A stretch of 64,000 bases of DNA from an uncultured Alphaproteobacteria bacterium (lineage in GTDB: Bacteria > Pseudomonadota > Alphaproteobacteria > Rhodobacterales > Rhodobacteraceae), in contig CACAMI010000004.1 of the NCBI GenBank assembly GCA_902533625.1, positions 1-64,000 of the forward strand, written 5' to 3'. Under the pieces are notes generated by a model. That model did not search any database and was not told the DNA's origin. It worked only from the letters and a program-made list of their open reading frames with translations. Positions 35,978 to 46,298 of this stretch are shown piece by piece. A program made the position numbers and the translations under genes. The number at the start of each line of letters is the position of its first letter. The stretch's first letter is position 1.

Positions 35978-37639
35978 TCACACTATTTTATTAATGGCAC
36001 TGATAACAGCTCTTATAGGGGCCAAAGTAATACTGGTATCTATACCACAACCAAATACAGACCTGCCATCCTGTAATTTTAGTTCCACATAAGCTGCCGC
36101 CTCCGCCTTTGAAGTAGCACTCCGGGTATTTTGTCCAAAGTCTTCAAGTGTAAATTTGAGGTCAAACTCACCTCTAATACCGTCAATGAAGGCTGAAATA
36201 GGACCATTTCCAGTGGCTGAAAACTTCCTTAGGTTTCCTTTAAATTCTACCGCAGCAGAAATATTTTCTATGTCTGATTTTCGGCTGGCAGGAGTTGTCT
36301 CAAAGTTCATTAACTTCAAAGGATCCTCTAAAATATATTCTTGTGAAAATATATCCCAGATCATTTTACTGGTTATTTCTTTACCTGAAGAATCTGCTAC
36401 CCTTTGAACATGTTTTGATAATTCAATTTCAGCCCCTCTAGGAAGTCTGATTTGGTGATCAGATTCTAGTAACCAAGCAGTTCCACCTTTTCCAGATTGA
36501 CTATTAACTCTTATTATCGCCTCATAAGTTCTTCCTATATCTGATGGATCTATGGGGAGGTATGGAACTTCCCATCTTGAATCATTAGCTTTGGAAATAT
36601 ATTCCATTCCTTTTCTAATGGCGTCCTGATGGCTTCCAGAGAATGCAGTATGTACAAGACTTCCAGCATAAGGATGGCGCTCAGGAACTGGAATTTGTGT
36701 ACAAAATTCTGCGGTCTCTATCAATTCATTTATATTACTAAAATCAAGTTTGGGATTAACTCCCTGTGTGAAAAGATTTAGGCCAAGCGTAACTATATCA
36801 ACATTTCCGGTTCTTTCGCCGTTCCCAAATAGTGTTCCTTCAACCCGGTCAGCACCAGCCATTAAGGCTAGCTCAGTTGCTGCTACTCCGGTGCCTCTAT
36901 CATTATGAGGGTGTAAAGATAATATTACTCTATCACGTTGTGAAAAATTATTGCTCATCCATTCTATTTGGTCAGCATAAATGTTAGGAGAAGACATTTC
37001 TACCGTAGCGGGTAAATTTATTATTACTGGTTTTTTTGGAGATGCACCCCAGACATCAAGTACAGCTTCACAAACCTCTAACGCATAATGAAGTTCCGTT
37101 CCTGTAAAGCTTTCTGGAGAGTATTGAAAAATTAAATCAGTGTCCTTGAGGGCATCCTTTTCCCGATTAATTATTTCAGCTCCATTTACGGCAATTTTTT
37201 TTACGCCCTCCATTGTTTCCCGAAAAACCACCTTTCGTTGCAATGTGCTCGTAGAGTTATATAAATGAATGATTGCTCTCTTAGAGCCCTTCAAACTTTC
37301 TATAGTCTTGATTATTAAAGGTTCTCTTGCTTGGGTCAAAACCTGAATTGTCACGTCAGATGGTATATGGTCACCTTCTATCAATTCCCTGAGAAAATTA
37401 TAATCTGTTTCGGAAGCTGATGGAAATCCAACTTCTATTTCTTTGAAGCCCATATTTATAAGAGCTTTAAACATACGCATTTTCCTGTTGGAATCCATTG
37501 GTTCCACTAAAGCTTGGTTGCCATCCCTGAGATCTACAGAGCACCAAACTGGAGCTTTATCGATTGATGCATCTGGCCATTTTCTGTCTATTAAATTAAT
37601 AGGCTTGTAAGCCTTATATTTTCTGTAATTCTCAGACAT
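35978..37639 (-). CDS. leuA: 2-isopropylmalate synthase
   Basis: First committed step of leucine synthesis: condenses acetyl-CoA with 2-oxoisovalerate. The 553-residue protein belongs to the long LeuA type. HMGL-like barrel features are VDLRDGNQAL at the start, GFPSASETDYNFL and the metal motif HPHNDRGTG; GNGERTGNVDI follows. The C-terminal part is the leucine-binding regulatory domain (NTRSATSKAEAAAYVEL). No leader peptide rich in Leu is visible upstream. Feedback inhibition by leucine is expected from the domain. Confidence 0.95.
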   Translation of the reverse strand: MSENYRKYKAYKPINLIDRKWPDASIDKAPVWCSVDLRDGNQALVEPMDSNRKMRMFKALINMGFKEIEVGFPSASETDYNFLRELIEGDHIPSDVTIQVLTQAREPLIIKTIESLKGSKRAIIHLYNSTSTLQRKVVFRETMEGVKKIAVNGAEIINREKDALKDTDLIFQYSPESFTGTELHYALEVCEAVLDVWGASPKKPVIINLPATVEMSSPNIYADQIEWMSNNFSQRDRVILSLHPHNDRGTGVAATELALMAGADRVEGTLFGNGERTGNVDIVTLGLNLFTQGVNPKLDFSNINELIETAEFCTQIPVPERHPYAGSLVHTAFSGSHQDAIRKGMEYISKANDSRWEVPYLPIDPSDIGRTYEAIIRVNSQSGKGGTAWLLESDHQIRLPRGAEIELSKHVQRVADSSGKEITSKMIWDIFSQEYILEDPLKLMNFETTPASRKSDIENISAAVEFKGNLRKFSATGNGPISAFIDGIRGEFDLKFTLEDFGQNTRSATSKAEAAAYVELKLQDGRSVFGCGIDTSITLAPIRAVISAINKIV

Positions 37640-37843
37640 TTTTTTGGTCTTTTATAGTTTATTCTAATTTTGTTTATCCTTTCTTTTTATTCAGGACAAG
37701 ACAAAGGTAAATTTTATTTGAATAATTATGAATAAGGTGCTTCAGTGTTAAAAGACCTAACTATTGAAAATATTCCCACAAAACAATTTTTTATACATGT
37801 TTGCATTGATTAGAATGAAGTAAATAAAAAGGAATTTCGATTA

Positions 37844-40800
37844 TTGAATAAAAAAAACACATTTGTTCATTTGAGAGTAAGAACTTCCTATTCACTTCTG
37901 GAAGGGGCGATATCAATTTCAGGGCTGGTTGAAATTAGCTCAAAGCTTAATTATCCAGCGGTAGGAATAACAGATAGGGGCAATCTTTTTGGAGCGCTTG
38001 AGGCATCAGAAGCATTTGCAGAAAAAGGCATTCAACCTATAATTGGTTGTCAGTTAAATTTAGAGTTTTCAAAACAAAAAGAATCCGAGAAAAGTCAAAG
38101 AGCCTATATAGTGTTACTAGCTAAGTCCGAGGTCGGATATAAGAATTTAATGAAACTTTCCTCTACTAGTTTTCTTGAGGCTGGAAATGATACTCCTCAT
38201 GTAAAACTTGAAACCTTGCAGCAATATTCAGACGAGTTAATTTTATTATCAGGAGGTCCAGACGGTCCTATTGGAAAACTTTTACTTGCTGGAAAATTTT
38301 CAGATTCCATGGATCTTTCGCAAGAATTCAAGGATATATTCGGTGATCGTTTTTATATTGAAATTCAAAGGCATTTGAGTGAAAGCGGGGCTTACCTTGA
38401 TAAAGAAAAGTTTACAGAAGTTGATTTTTTGAAAATCGCATATGAAAAAGACATTCCCATTGTAGCAACAAACGACGTGTATTTTTTGGAAAAAGATATG
38501 TTTGATGCTCATGATGCTTTAATGTGCATAGCTGATGGAGACTTTGTTGATCAAAGGAAGGAAAAGGACAGACTGACAAGAAACCATCATTTTGCTTCGC
38601 AGGATGAAATGACTGAGGTTTTTGAAGATCTTCCAGAAGCAATAGCAAATACGATTGAAATTGCAAAGCGTTGCGCGTTCAAAGTAAAAAAGCGAGAACC
38701 TATACTCCCAAAGTTTGCGACAAATGAGGTAGATGAATTAAGAAAGCAAGCACATATTGGTCTAAAGGAAAGGATGAAGAACAGAGAGCTTTCTGCTAAG
38801 AAGGATATATATATTGAAAGATTAGATTATGAGTTAGCAGTAATCGAAAAAATGGGCTACCCTGGCTATTTTCTAATAGTTTCTGATTTTATAAAGTGGG
38901 CCAAAGGCAAGGGGATTCCTGTTGGCCCTGGGAGAGGTTCTGGTGCCGGATCTTTGGTTGCATATGCATTAACTATAACGGATTTAGATCCGTTGAGATA
39001 CAAACTTCTTTTTGAAAGGTTTCTTAACCCAGATAGGGTCTCAATGCCTGATTTTGATATCGACTTTTGCATGGATCGAAGAGACGAGGTTATCTCGTAT
39101 GTTCAAGAAAAATATGGCAAGGATCGCGTTGCCCAAATTATTACTTTTGGGGCAATGCTTTCAAAGATGGCTATAAGAGACATAGGTAGGGTTTTAAATA
39201 TGCCATATGGCCAAGTAGACAGATTGGCAAAAATGATACCGAGTGATGGTGTCAAACCCCTTTCAATAAAAGAATCTTTGAAGGAAGAGCCTAGACTTTT
39301 TGAAGAGCGTGAAAAGGAAGAGGTTGTTGATAGGCTTCTAAATTACTCTCAAAAGTTAGAAGGACTGTATAGAAACGTTGCCACCCATGCTGCTGGAGTT
39401 GTAATTGCTGACAGGCCTCTGGATGAGTTAGTTCCAATCTATCTAGACCCCCGTTCCGAAATGCCGGCTACACAATTTAGCATGAAATGGGCTGAAGAGT
39501 CAGGTTTAGTAAAATTTGATTTCTTGGGTCTTAAAACATTAACAGTTATCAAGAATGCCATAGACCTTATTGCTCAAAAAGGTATTATGATAGATGTAGA
39601 AAATATTCCTTTTGATGATAAGAAAACGTTCCAATTATATTCAGAGCAAAAAACAGTAGGTGTGTTCCAGGTTGAAAGTACTGGAATGAAAGATGCTTTG
39701 CGCAGACTTCAACCAAATTGCATAGAAGATATTATTGCACTTGTGGCTCTGTATCGACCAGGGCCAATGGAAAACATCCCAAAGTTTTGTGATGTAAAAA
39801 ATAATCGTGTGGAGCGAACGTTTATACACCCATCTATCGATGACTTGCTTGACGAAACTCAGGGTATAATTGTGTACCAAGAGCAGGTAATGGAGATAGC
39901 TCGTAGAATGGCTGGATATTCATTAGGAGAAGCTGACCTGCTAAGAAGAGCTATGGGTAAAAAAATTAAATCGGCTATGGACTTGGAAAAGCCTAGATTT
40001 CTAACTGGAGCCAACAAAAATAATATTGATGAAAAAACATCAAATTTTGTTTGGGATTTGTTGGAGAAATTTGCAAATTATGGATTCAACAAATCTCATG
40101 CTGCTGCTTACGCTGTTGTAAGCTATCAAACAGCTTGGTTAAAGGCAAACCATCCTGTAGAATTTATGGCCGCTGTAATGAATAGTGACATCCATAATAC
40201 AGATAAATTAAGAAAATATAGGGTGGAACTGACGTCCTTAGGAATAGATTTGCTTCCGGCTTGCATAAACCAGTCTGAAAGTATGTTTAGTGTGGAGGGA
40301 AATAAAATTTTCTATGCTCTTGGTGCACTAAAAAACGTTGGAATAGAAGTGATGCAACGAATACAAAGGGAGCGTGAAAAGGATGGAAATTTTGAAGATA
40401 TATTGGATTTTGGGAAAAGGATAGATTTAAAAAAGGTTGGGAAAAGACCTTTGGAGACCTTAGTAAGGTCAGGGGCATTTGATGATTTGCACCCAATAAG
40501 AAAACAACTTTTTTCTTCACTGGACCACTTAGTTTCATTTTCTGCAAAAAGTTTTGATGACAAAAACTCAAGTCAAACAAATTTGTTTGGTGAAAATATA
40601 GAGAAGATGTCATTACCCATTTTGGTTGAGGAAGTTGAATGGGAAGAAAATGACCGTTTAAGAGAAGAATATTTAGCATATGACTTTTATTTTTCGGGGC
40701 ACCCATTAGATGAGCATTTTATTTCATTGGCTAAGATAGGAATCTTGAAAAGTACTGAAATTTATGAAAAAGCCAGAGCTAATCCATTGATGGGTAAACT

Positions 40801-41287
40801 CTGTGGGCAAATACAAACAATTCAAGAGAGAAAATCCGCCAGAGGAAACAAGTTTGCTTTCATTCAAATGGATGATCCAAGTGGTACATTTGAAGTTACA
40901 GTATTTTCCCAAGTTTTAGATTTCTCACGAGATTTTTTGTTTAAGGGTTCTAATGTAGTTTTGAACGTCGAAGCTTCCATTGATGGCCACCAATTAAAAT
41001 TATTGGCCAAGAGTATAGAGCCTTTGGAAAAGGTAATTAATGAAACGCCTGGGATGGGTTTAAGGGTATTTATAGACAGTAAAGATGCTGCCAGAAATAT
41101 TTTGGAACAATTAGAGGTAAGTTTAAAAGATAATAGTAAAAAGGAAGGCCCGATTGAATTAATTGTTATTAGTTCAGATCTTGAGAAAGATGTAAGGATA
41201 AAACTTTCTAAGGGATACAAAGTAGACCCAATGGTTGCAAAAGCCCTTAAATTGGTACCTGGAGTTATTGATGCTCAGACCTTTTAG
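37844..41287 (+). CDS. dnaE: DNA polymerase III alpha subunit
   Basis: Main replicative polymerase, 1147 residues. N-terminal PHP domain (FVHLRVRTSYSLLEGAI), palm with the catalytic Asp residues in MPDFDIDFCMDRR, GPGRGSGAGSLVAYAL, the RPGPMENIP finger region, helix-hairpin-helix, and a C-terminal OB fold (LCGQIQTIQERKSARGNKF). The start is a TTG with AAGGA upstream; no ATG occurs close to the conserved N-terminus. It is transcribed divergently from leuA and precedes hisS. Confidence 0.97.
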   Translation: MNKKNTFVHLRVRTSYSLLEGAISISGLVEISSKLNYPAVGITDRGNLFGALEASEAFAEKGIQPIIGCQLNLEFSKQKESEKSQRAYIVLLAKSEVGYKNLMKLSSTSFLEAGNDTPHVKLETLQQYSDELILLSGGPDGPIGKLLLAGKFSDSMDLSQEFKDIFGDRFYIEIQRHLSESGAYLDKEKFTEVDFLKIAYEKDIPIVATNDVYFLEKDMFDAHDALMCIADGDFVDQRKEKDRLTRNHHFASQDEMTEVFEDLPEAIANTIEIAKRCAFKVKKREPILPKFATNEVDELRKQAHIGLKERMKNRELSAKKDIYIERLDYELAVIEKMGYPGYFLIVSDFIKWAKGKGIPVGPGRGSGAGSLVAYALTITDLDPLRYKLLFERFLNPDRVSMPDFDIDFCMDRRDEVISYVQEKYGKDRVAQIITFGAMLSKMAIRDIGRVLNMPYGQVDRLAKMIPSDGVKPLSIKESLKEEPRLFEEREKEEVVDRLLNYSQKLEGLYRNVATHAAGVVIADRPLDELVPIYLDPRSEMPATQFSMKWAEESGLVKFDFLGLKTLTVIKNAIDLIAQKGIMIDVENIPFDDKKTFQLYSEQKTVGVFQVESTGMKDALRRLQPNCIEDIIALVALYRPGPMENIPKFCDVKNNRVERTFIHPSIDDLLDETQGIIVYQEQVMEIARRMAGYSLGEADLLRRAMGKKIKSAMDLEKPRFLTGANKNNIDEKTSNFVWDLLEKFANYGFNKSHAAAYAVVSYQTAWLKANHPVEFMAAVMNSDIHNTDKLRKYRVELTSLGIDLLPACINQSESMFSVEGNKIFYALGALKNVGIEVMQRIQREREKDGNFEDILDFGKRIDLKKVGKRPLETLVRSGAFDDLHPIRKQLFSSLDHLVSFSAKSFDDKNSSQTNLFGENIEKMSLPILVEEVEWEENDRLREEYLAYDFYFSGHPLDEHFISLAKIGILKSTEIYEKARANPLMGKLCGQIQTIQERKSARGNKFAFIQMDDPSGTFEVTVFSQVLDFSRDFLFKGSNVVLNVEASIDGHQLKLLAKSIEPLEKVINETPGMGLRVFIDSKDAARNILEQLEVSLKDNSKKEGPIELIVISSDLEKDVRIKLSKGYKVDPMVAKALKLVPGVIDAQTF

Positions 41288-41347
41288 TTTGTCCATACAT
41301 AATATGTATCCCTTTGCAGCTCTGGTATTCCTTAGAAATGTAAACCA

Positions 41348-41370
41348 AGACACCAGGCCTTGTGGTGTCT
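41348..41370 (+). terminator. Hairpin between dnaE and hisS
   Basis: AGACACCA and TGGTGTCT form a perfect 8-bp stem with a 7-base loop, 61 bp after the dnaE stop and 49 bp before hisS. There is no following T run, so a Rho-independent terminator is doubtful; it could be a processing or stability element. Confidence 0.35.
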
Positions 41371-41418
41371 CAATGGGTGAGGTATGAAGAGATAGATTAA
41401 TAATATGCGCTAATTAAA

Positions 41419-42918
41419 ATGACCAAAGAAAAGAAAAAAAAGCCTAAAAGGCCCATTCCCAAGACGCCAAGAGGATTCAGGGACTATATGTCTTATGAAG
41501 GTCAATTTAGAACTGAAATAATAAAAAAAATTTCTACAATTTATGAAATATATGGGTTTGAATTTCTTGAAACATCGGCAGTTGAAACTGTAGATTCTTT
41601 AGGCAAGTTTTTACCAGACGTAGATAGACCGAATGACGGTATATTTGCATGGTTAGATGATGATGACACCTGGCTGGCCCTAAGGTATGATCATACTGCA
41701 CCTCTAGCCAGATTTTATTCACAATATAGGAATGATCTTCCAAATCCCTACCGAAGGTATTCCTATGGGCCGGTATGGAGAAATGAAAAGCCTGGGCCAG
41801 ATCGATTTAGGCAATTTTACCAAATAGATGCTGATACAGTTGGCACAACACAAATTGGGGCGGATGCAGAAATGTGCATGATGGTTTGTGATGCCTTAGA
41901 ATTCATAGGCATGGATGCTGAAGATTATAAATTTAAGTTAAATAATAGGAAAATTTTATCAGGTATCATCCAGATAGCGGGAATAGAAGAAAATCAGATG
42001 CATCCAGTGGATGATACCTTTTTTCAAAATGTATGTAGAGCAATTGATAAATTTGATAGACTTGGGTTGGAAGGGGTTAGGAAATTGCTTGGCTCTGGCA
42101 GAAGGGATGAAAGTGGAGACTTCACTGAGGGGTTAAATCTATCAACCGGCCAAATTGATTTCTTTACCGAGTTGTTGTCTTCTAAAGGATCAAGAAAAGA
42201 ATTTCTCACAAATTTAAGAAATATCTTAAAAAAATCAGAGATTGGAACTCAGGGTTTGAATGAGTTAGAAGAGATGGTCGATATATTTTTAGCATCAGGT
42301 TACAGTGAGGATAAATTTTCTTTTGATCCCTCTGTAGTAAGGGGGTTGGGATATTACACTGGTCCAGTTTTTGAAGTGGAGTTAAATAAAAAAATAATAG
42401 ATAAGAAGGGTAATGAACATTCTTTTGGCTCAATTTCAGGTGGAGGGCGCTATGATGATTTAGTAAAGAGATTTACAGGTCAGAATGTACCGGCAACCGG
42501 AGTTTCTATAGGAGTTGACAGGATAATAGCTGCTCTTAAGGTTGAGGAAAAAATCAAACAAAATACACTTGGTCCAATTCTTGTAACTGTTATGGATAAA
42601 GAGCGTTATAAGGATTATCAAAAAATTGTTAACATGCTAAGGCAAGGTGGCCTTCGAGCTGAAATTTTTCTTGGCAATCCTAAAGATCTTGGACGGCAAT
42701 TAAAATATGCCGATCACAGAAAAAGTCCATTTGCAATTATTCAAGGTTCAGAAGAAGCTGAGAAAGAAATTGTGCAACTTAAAGACCTTAATCTGGGTTC
42801 AAAACTTTCTGAGACAATAAGTTCAAATGAAGAATGGAAGGCACACCCGTCGCAATTTGAAGTGCCATTAGCGAATTTAGTATCTGAAATAAAAACACTT
42901 CTCGAACCTAAAATGTAG
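41419..42918 (+). CDS. hisS: Histidyl-tRNA synthetase
   Basis: Class II synthetase, 499 residues, the long alphaproteobacterial form. Motif 1 region TPRGFRDYM, ATP/His-binding motif 2 (RYSYGPVWRNEKPGPDRFRQF) and motif 3 (TGVSIGVDRIIAAL) are present, with the histidine loop RGLGYYTGPVFEVEL. The C-terminal anticodon-binding domain begins near LGPILVTVMD. Charges tRNA-His in the cytoplasm. The gene follows dnaE by 131 bp and converges on the DUF1489 gene. Confidence 0.95.
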   Translation: MTKEKKKKPKRPIPKTPRGFRDYMSYEGQFRTEIIKKISTIYEIYGFEFLETSAVETVDSLGKFLPDVDRPNDGIFAWLDDDDTWLALRYDHTAPLARFYSQYRNDLPNPYRRYSYGPVWRNEKPGPDRFRQFYQIDADTVGTTQIGADAEMCMMVCDALEFIGMDAEDYKFKLNNRKILSGIIQIAGIEENQMHPVDDTFFQNVCRAIDKFDRLGLEGVRKLLGSGRRDESGDFTEGLNLSTGQIDFFTELLSSKGSRKEFLTNLRNILKKSEIGTQGLNELEEMVDIFLASGYSEDKFSFDPSVVRGLGYYTGPVFEVELNKKIIDKKGNEHSFGSISGGGRYDDLVKRFTGQNVPATGVSIGVDRIIAALKVEEKIKQNTLGPILVTVMDKERYKDYQKIVNMLRQGGLRAEIFLGNPKDLGRQLKYADHRKSPFAIIQGSEEAEKEIVQLKDLNLGSKLSETISSNEEWKAHPSQFEVPLANLVSEIKTLLEPKM

Positions 42919-42998
42919 AGAGATAAGTTTGGTAGTCTATATTGGTCTTCTTAAGGCTAGAAGCCCTTAATAAAAATTTTGAATATTTTCAAGAAAGT

Positions 42999-43433
42999 TT
43001 ATACAATGCCGAGTTCTGAAAGGGCTAACTTGAGATCTTTCGGAAAGCTTTCATTTCCAGGAATAAATTTCTCAAAATCCTTTGGGGAGTCCTCTTCTTT
43101 TAAATACCTCCATCCTTGAAAGGGTCTTTTTTTGACAGGGTAGGTTAAATAAACATCAGGATCCAGTACCAGACTACACTTCATCACACCGTCGCTTGCC
43201 CTGACTTCGTCCAGAGATAAAATTCTCTGGCGAGCTAGAATATAACCCTTAAAAACCCAATAAATAGAACCGCCATTTAGCAATTCCTTTTCCCTTCTAG
43301 GTCGCATCCTAGTAACGTGGACTATATTAGCGTTAGAATTTTTTGATAATTTTTCTTGTTGCCAAAACCAAAGTTCTTCAACAAATTTGGCTCCCACGCA
43401 GATTTTTACAATATTTATTTTATTTTTAGACAC
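42999..43433 (-). CDS. DUF1489 family protein
   Basis: 144-residue protein of a family restricted mostly to alphaproteobacteria. The pattern IVKICVGAKFVEELWFWQ, HVTRMRPRREKELLNGGSIYWVFKG, ARQRILSLDEVR and RPFQGWRYLKEEDSP matches DUF1489 through its length. Function is unknown. The start is a GTG at 43433. It lies opposite to hisS and is divergent from rpsD. Confidence 0.88.
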   Translation of the reverse strand: MSKNKINIVKICVGAKFVEELWFWQQEKLSKNSNANIVHVTRMRPRREKELLNGGSIYWVFKGYILARQRILSLDEVRASDGVMKCSLVLDPDVYLTYPVKKRPFQGWRYLKEEDSPKDFEKFIPGNESFPKDLKLALSELGIV

Positions 43434-43555
43434 GGTTTTTTTGTTGGTTAGATCTTTGTGACTTTATATAGGTTATAAAATAATAAGTTAAAGACATTAT
43501 TATTTTCATGATACCGTTTTAATTTAGTCAGATATTGACAGTTCACGGTTATAAT

Positions 43556-43668
43556 ATTAAGACTGCCACACAAAATAATATTGGTGTTTGTGGCCTCTGC
43601 AAAGAGATGCCTGTCGCTCTTTAAAGAGAAAGGAAAACATCTTTCTATAGAAAAGAAAGGAACCAGCC
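43556..43668 (+). promoter_or_regulatory. Structured 5' leader of rpsD
   Basis: Three small palindromic elements precede rpsD: CTCT-GCAA-AGAG with a GNRA-type loop (43595-43606), CTCTTTAAAGAG (43617-43628) and TTTCTATAGAAA (43642-43653). A TATAAT lies at 43550-43555. S4 represses its own mRNA in other bacteria, so the leader may be a control element; that role is inference. Confidence 0.35.
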
Positions 43669-44289
43669 GTGACAAAACGCACTGCTGCCAAGCATAAAAT
43701 AGACAGACGAATGGGTGAGAATATTTGGGGAAGGCCTAAATCTCCAGTAAATAGGAGAGAGTATGGCCCTGGGCAACACGGGCAAAGAAGAAAAGCTAAG
43801 TTGTCAGACTTTGGTGTACAGTTGAGAGCAAAACAAAAGCTTAAAGGGTATTATGGAGATTTAACTGAGAAGCAGTTTAGAAGAATATTTGCTGAGGCTG
43901 AGAGATTAAGGGGTGATACTGGAGAAAAGCTAGTAGGTTTATTAGAGTCCCGACTAGATGCTTTTGTTTATCGAGCGAAGTTTGTTCAAACTGTATTTGC
44001 AGCTAGGCAGTTTGTAAACCACGGTCATGTTAAAGTGAACGGTAAGAAAGTGAACATTCCCTCTTATAAAGTAAAGGAAGGCGATGTGGTGGAAGTTAGA
44101 GAAAAATCTAAGCAGCTCGCATCAATTTTAGAATCAATATCATTGGCTGAGAGAGATGTCCCTGATTATATTAAGGCAGATCACTCTAAAATGAGTGCAG
44201 AATTAACAAGAGTTCCGTCTTTAAGTGATATTCCTTATCCAGTAATGATGGAACCTAATTTGGTCGTTGAATTTTATTCGAAGAATTAA
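43669..44289 (+). CDS. rpsD: 30S ribosomal protein S4
   Basis: 206 residues, starting at GTG with AAAGGA eight bases upstream. The alphaproteobacterial S4 pattern is clear: [23 protein letters not shown] near the start, the S4 RNA-binding fold [14 protein letters not shown] and [21 protein letters not shown], and the C-terminus [14 protein letters not shown]. It nucleates 30S assembly on 16S rRNA. It stands alone rather than in the alpha operon, as usual for this class. Confidence 0.97.
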   Translation: MTKRTAAKHKIDRRMGENIWGRPKSPVNRREYGPGQHGQRRKAKLSDFGVQLRAKQKLKGYYGDLTEKQFRRIFAEAERLRGDTGEKLVGLLESRLDAFVYRAKFVQTVFAARQFVNHGHVKVNGKKVNIPSYKVKEGDVVEVREKSKQLASILESISLAERDVPDYIKADHSKMSAELTRVPSLSDIPYPVMMEPNLVVEFYSKN

Positions 44290-44371
44290 ACTGGGCTTCA
44301 ACCAAAATAACCCAGAAAATATCCTGTTAGACTGATGTTCTCTTATTATAGGAAAGCATTGCTAGTTGTGA

Positions 44372-45592
44372 TTGGGAAACTTAATTCCTTTGTTTATTGA
44401 TTATTATAAAGATAAGATAGCACATCCAATAGTGCTACTATTTTTATTGGCTATTGCTATGCCAATATCGTTTGCGATTTGGACTGCTCTTCTGAACAAT
44501 TTTGTAATCCAAATATCAAACTTTTCTGGAGTTGAGATTGGGTGGCTTCAAACAATAAGGGAAATCCCTGGTTTTTTGGCTGTAGGGGTTCTCATACTAT
44601 TAATCTTTTTAAGGGAACAGAATTTAGCTATCTTATCACTTTTCGCTCTTGGCTTAGCTACCGCAGCTACAGGGTTTTTCCCGTCTTTTAGTGGTCTATT
44701 AGTTACTACTTTAATAGGGTCTTTCGGATTTCATTATTTTGAGACTGTCAATCAATCTCTTCAATTGCAATGGATACCTAAAGAAAAAGCTCCATGGGTT
44801 ATGGGACTATTGATTTCTGCAGGTTCAGCTGCTTCTTTGGTTGCCTATTCAATTGTAGTATTTGGGTGGGAAAGATTTAATTTTTCTTTTAGTTATGTGT
44901 ATGTCTGCGCGGGATTTACCACCGTTCTAATCGCGTTAATTTGTTTTATTTTTTTTCCAAGGTTTAATAGTCCCGTCAAGCAAAAGGGTAAATTGAAAAT
45001 TAAGCGAAAGTATTTGCTCTACTACTTATTGCAATTTTTTGCTGGTGCGCGCCGCCAGATTTTTATTGTTTTTGCAACTTTTATGATGGTTGAGAAGTTT
45101 GGTCTCCATGTTCATGAGTTAACAGCTCTATTTCTAATCAACTTCTGCCTTAACATTATTTTTGCACCAATTATGGGTCGAGTTGTGCAAATTTTCGGTG
45201 AGAGGATATCTTTATGTATTGAATATGCCGGTTTAACTTTAGTGTTTTTAGCATATGCAGGTATCTACTACTGGGATTGGGGAGTGCAAATCGCTATATT
45301 CTTATTCATTGTTGATCACCTTTTTTTCGCTCTATCCATTGCAATGAAAACGTATTTTCAAAAAATAGCTGATCCTTCTGATATTGCTCCTCAGGCAGCA
45401 GTAGCATTTACAATAAATCATATAGCCGCGGTTTTTCTCCCTGCCTTTTTGGGTTATTTGTGGATTATTTACCCAAGTTTAGTTTTTCAAGTGGCGTCAG
45501 CTTTAGCGGTTATGTCTTTTATAACATCCATCTTTATTCCATCCAAACCTGCCCCAGGTAAAGAAAATATATTTTCAGGCACAAGAACTTGA
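44372..45592 (+). CDS. MFS transporter
   Basis: 406 residues, about twelve membrane helices, with a start probably at TTG 44372. The segment GWLQTIREIPGFLAVGVLILLI-like contact to helix 2 and the second-half loop GRVVQIFGERISL are typical MFS features. The family most resembles uncharacterised marine MFS proteins; substrate unknown. It lies 82 bp after rpsD and 55 bp before msrA on the same strand. Confidence 0.82.
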   Translation: MGNLIPLFIDYYKDKIAHPIVLLFLLAIAMPISFAIWTALLNNFVIQISNFSGVEIGWLQTIREIPGFLAVGVLILLIFLREQNLAILSLFALGLATAATGFFPSFSGLLVTTLIGSFGFHYFETVNQSLQLQWIPKEKAPWVMGLLISAGSAASLVAYSIVVFGWERFNFSFSYVYVCAGFTTVLIALICFIFFPRFNSPVKQKGKLKIKRKYLLYYLLQFFAGARRQIFIVFATFMMVEKFGLHVHELTALFLINFCLNIIFAPIMGRVVQIFGERISLCIEYAGLTLVFLAYAGIYYWDWGVQIAIFLFIVDHLFFALSIAMKTYFQKIADPSDIAPQAAVAFTINHIAAVFLPAFLGYLWIIYPSLVFQVASALAVMSFITSIFIPSKPAPGKENIFSGTRT

Positions 45593-45647
45593 ATAATATT
45601 TTTTCAGCGCCTAATATTTATAAATAAAAAAAATCAGAAGGTTTTAG

Positions 45648-46244
45648 ATGGCAATAAATTTCAAATTTTGGGATAATTCTTTAGAAATGAAAGAAGAAAT
45701 TCATTATGTTAACGGACGATCCTTAAAAGGTCCATTTCCGGTAGGGTTAGAGTCTGCCATGTTTGGAATGGGTTGTTTTTGGGGGGTAGAAAAAGTTTTT
45801 TGGAATCAGCGGGGAGTATGGGTCACTGCCGTGGGGTACTCTGGTGGAAATACTGTGAACCCGTCCTATTCAGAAGTTTGCGGAGGTAATACAAACCACA
45901 ATGAGGTTGTCTTTCTAAAATTTAATCCAAAATTAATATCATATAGAGAACTTTTGAAATTATTTTGGGAGGGTCATAACCCTACTCAAGGTAATAGACA
46001 GGGAAATGATATGGGTACCCAGTATCGAAGTGGAATTTACACGTTTAATTCTCAGCAGAGTAAGGAGGCAGAACTTTCGATGAAAAGTTATTCATCTAAG
46101 TTATTGGCGAAAGGATTCAGCTCGATTACTACGGAAATTATGGAAGCATCAGAATTTTTTTATGCCGAGGATTATCATCAGCAATACTTGGCAAAAAATC
46201 CAGGTGGCTACTGCGGGCTTGGCGGGACCGGAATCTCTTTTTAA
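45648..46244 (+). CDS. msrA: Peptide methionine (S)-S-oxide reductase
   Basis: 198 residues. The catalytic motif GCFWG is present ([13 protein letters not shown]), followed by GYSGG and TNHNEVV, and the C-terminal [10 protein letters not shown] with resolving Cys in GGYCGLGG. It repairs oxidised methionine in proteins using thioredoxin. AGAAGG precedes the ATG. Confidence 0.96.
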   Translation: MAINFKFWDNSLEMKEEIHYVNGRSLKGPFPVGLESAMFGMGCFWGVEKVFWNQRGVWVTAVGYSGGNTVNPSYSEVCGGNTNHNEVVFLKFNPKLISYRELLKLFWEGHNPTQGNRQGNDMGTQYRSGIYTFNSQQSKEAELSMKSYSSKLLAKGFSSITTEIMEASEFFYAEDYHQQYLAKNPGGYCGLGGTGISF

Positions 46245-46298
46245 TAATTATGATATTAATAATTAATGTTACTGAAAGTATAATTTTTTGGATCAGCG

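Noticed and set aside
40287-40706. 139-residue minus-strand frame
   Set aside because: Lies wholly within dnaE, no ribosome site, composition unlike a protein family; antisense shadow.
40864-41220. 118-residue minus-strand frame
   Set aside because: Antisense to the C-terminal part of dnaE; shadow.
43535-43555. TTGACA and TATAAT upstream of rpsD as a sigma-70 promoter
   Set aside because: The hexamers are only 9 bp apart, too close for one promoter; only the TATAAT may be used with another -35.
44290-44316. CTGGG...CCCAG hairpin after rpsD
   Set aside because: Five-base stem, long loop and no T run; too weak for a terminator call.
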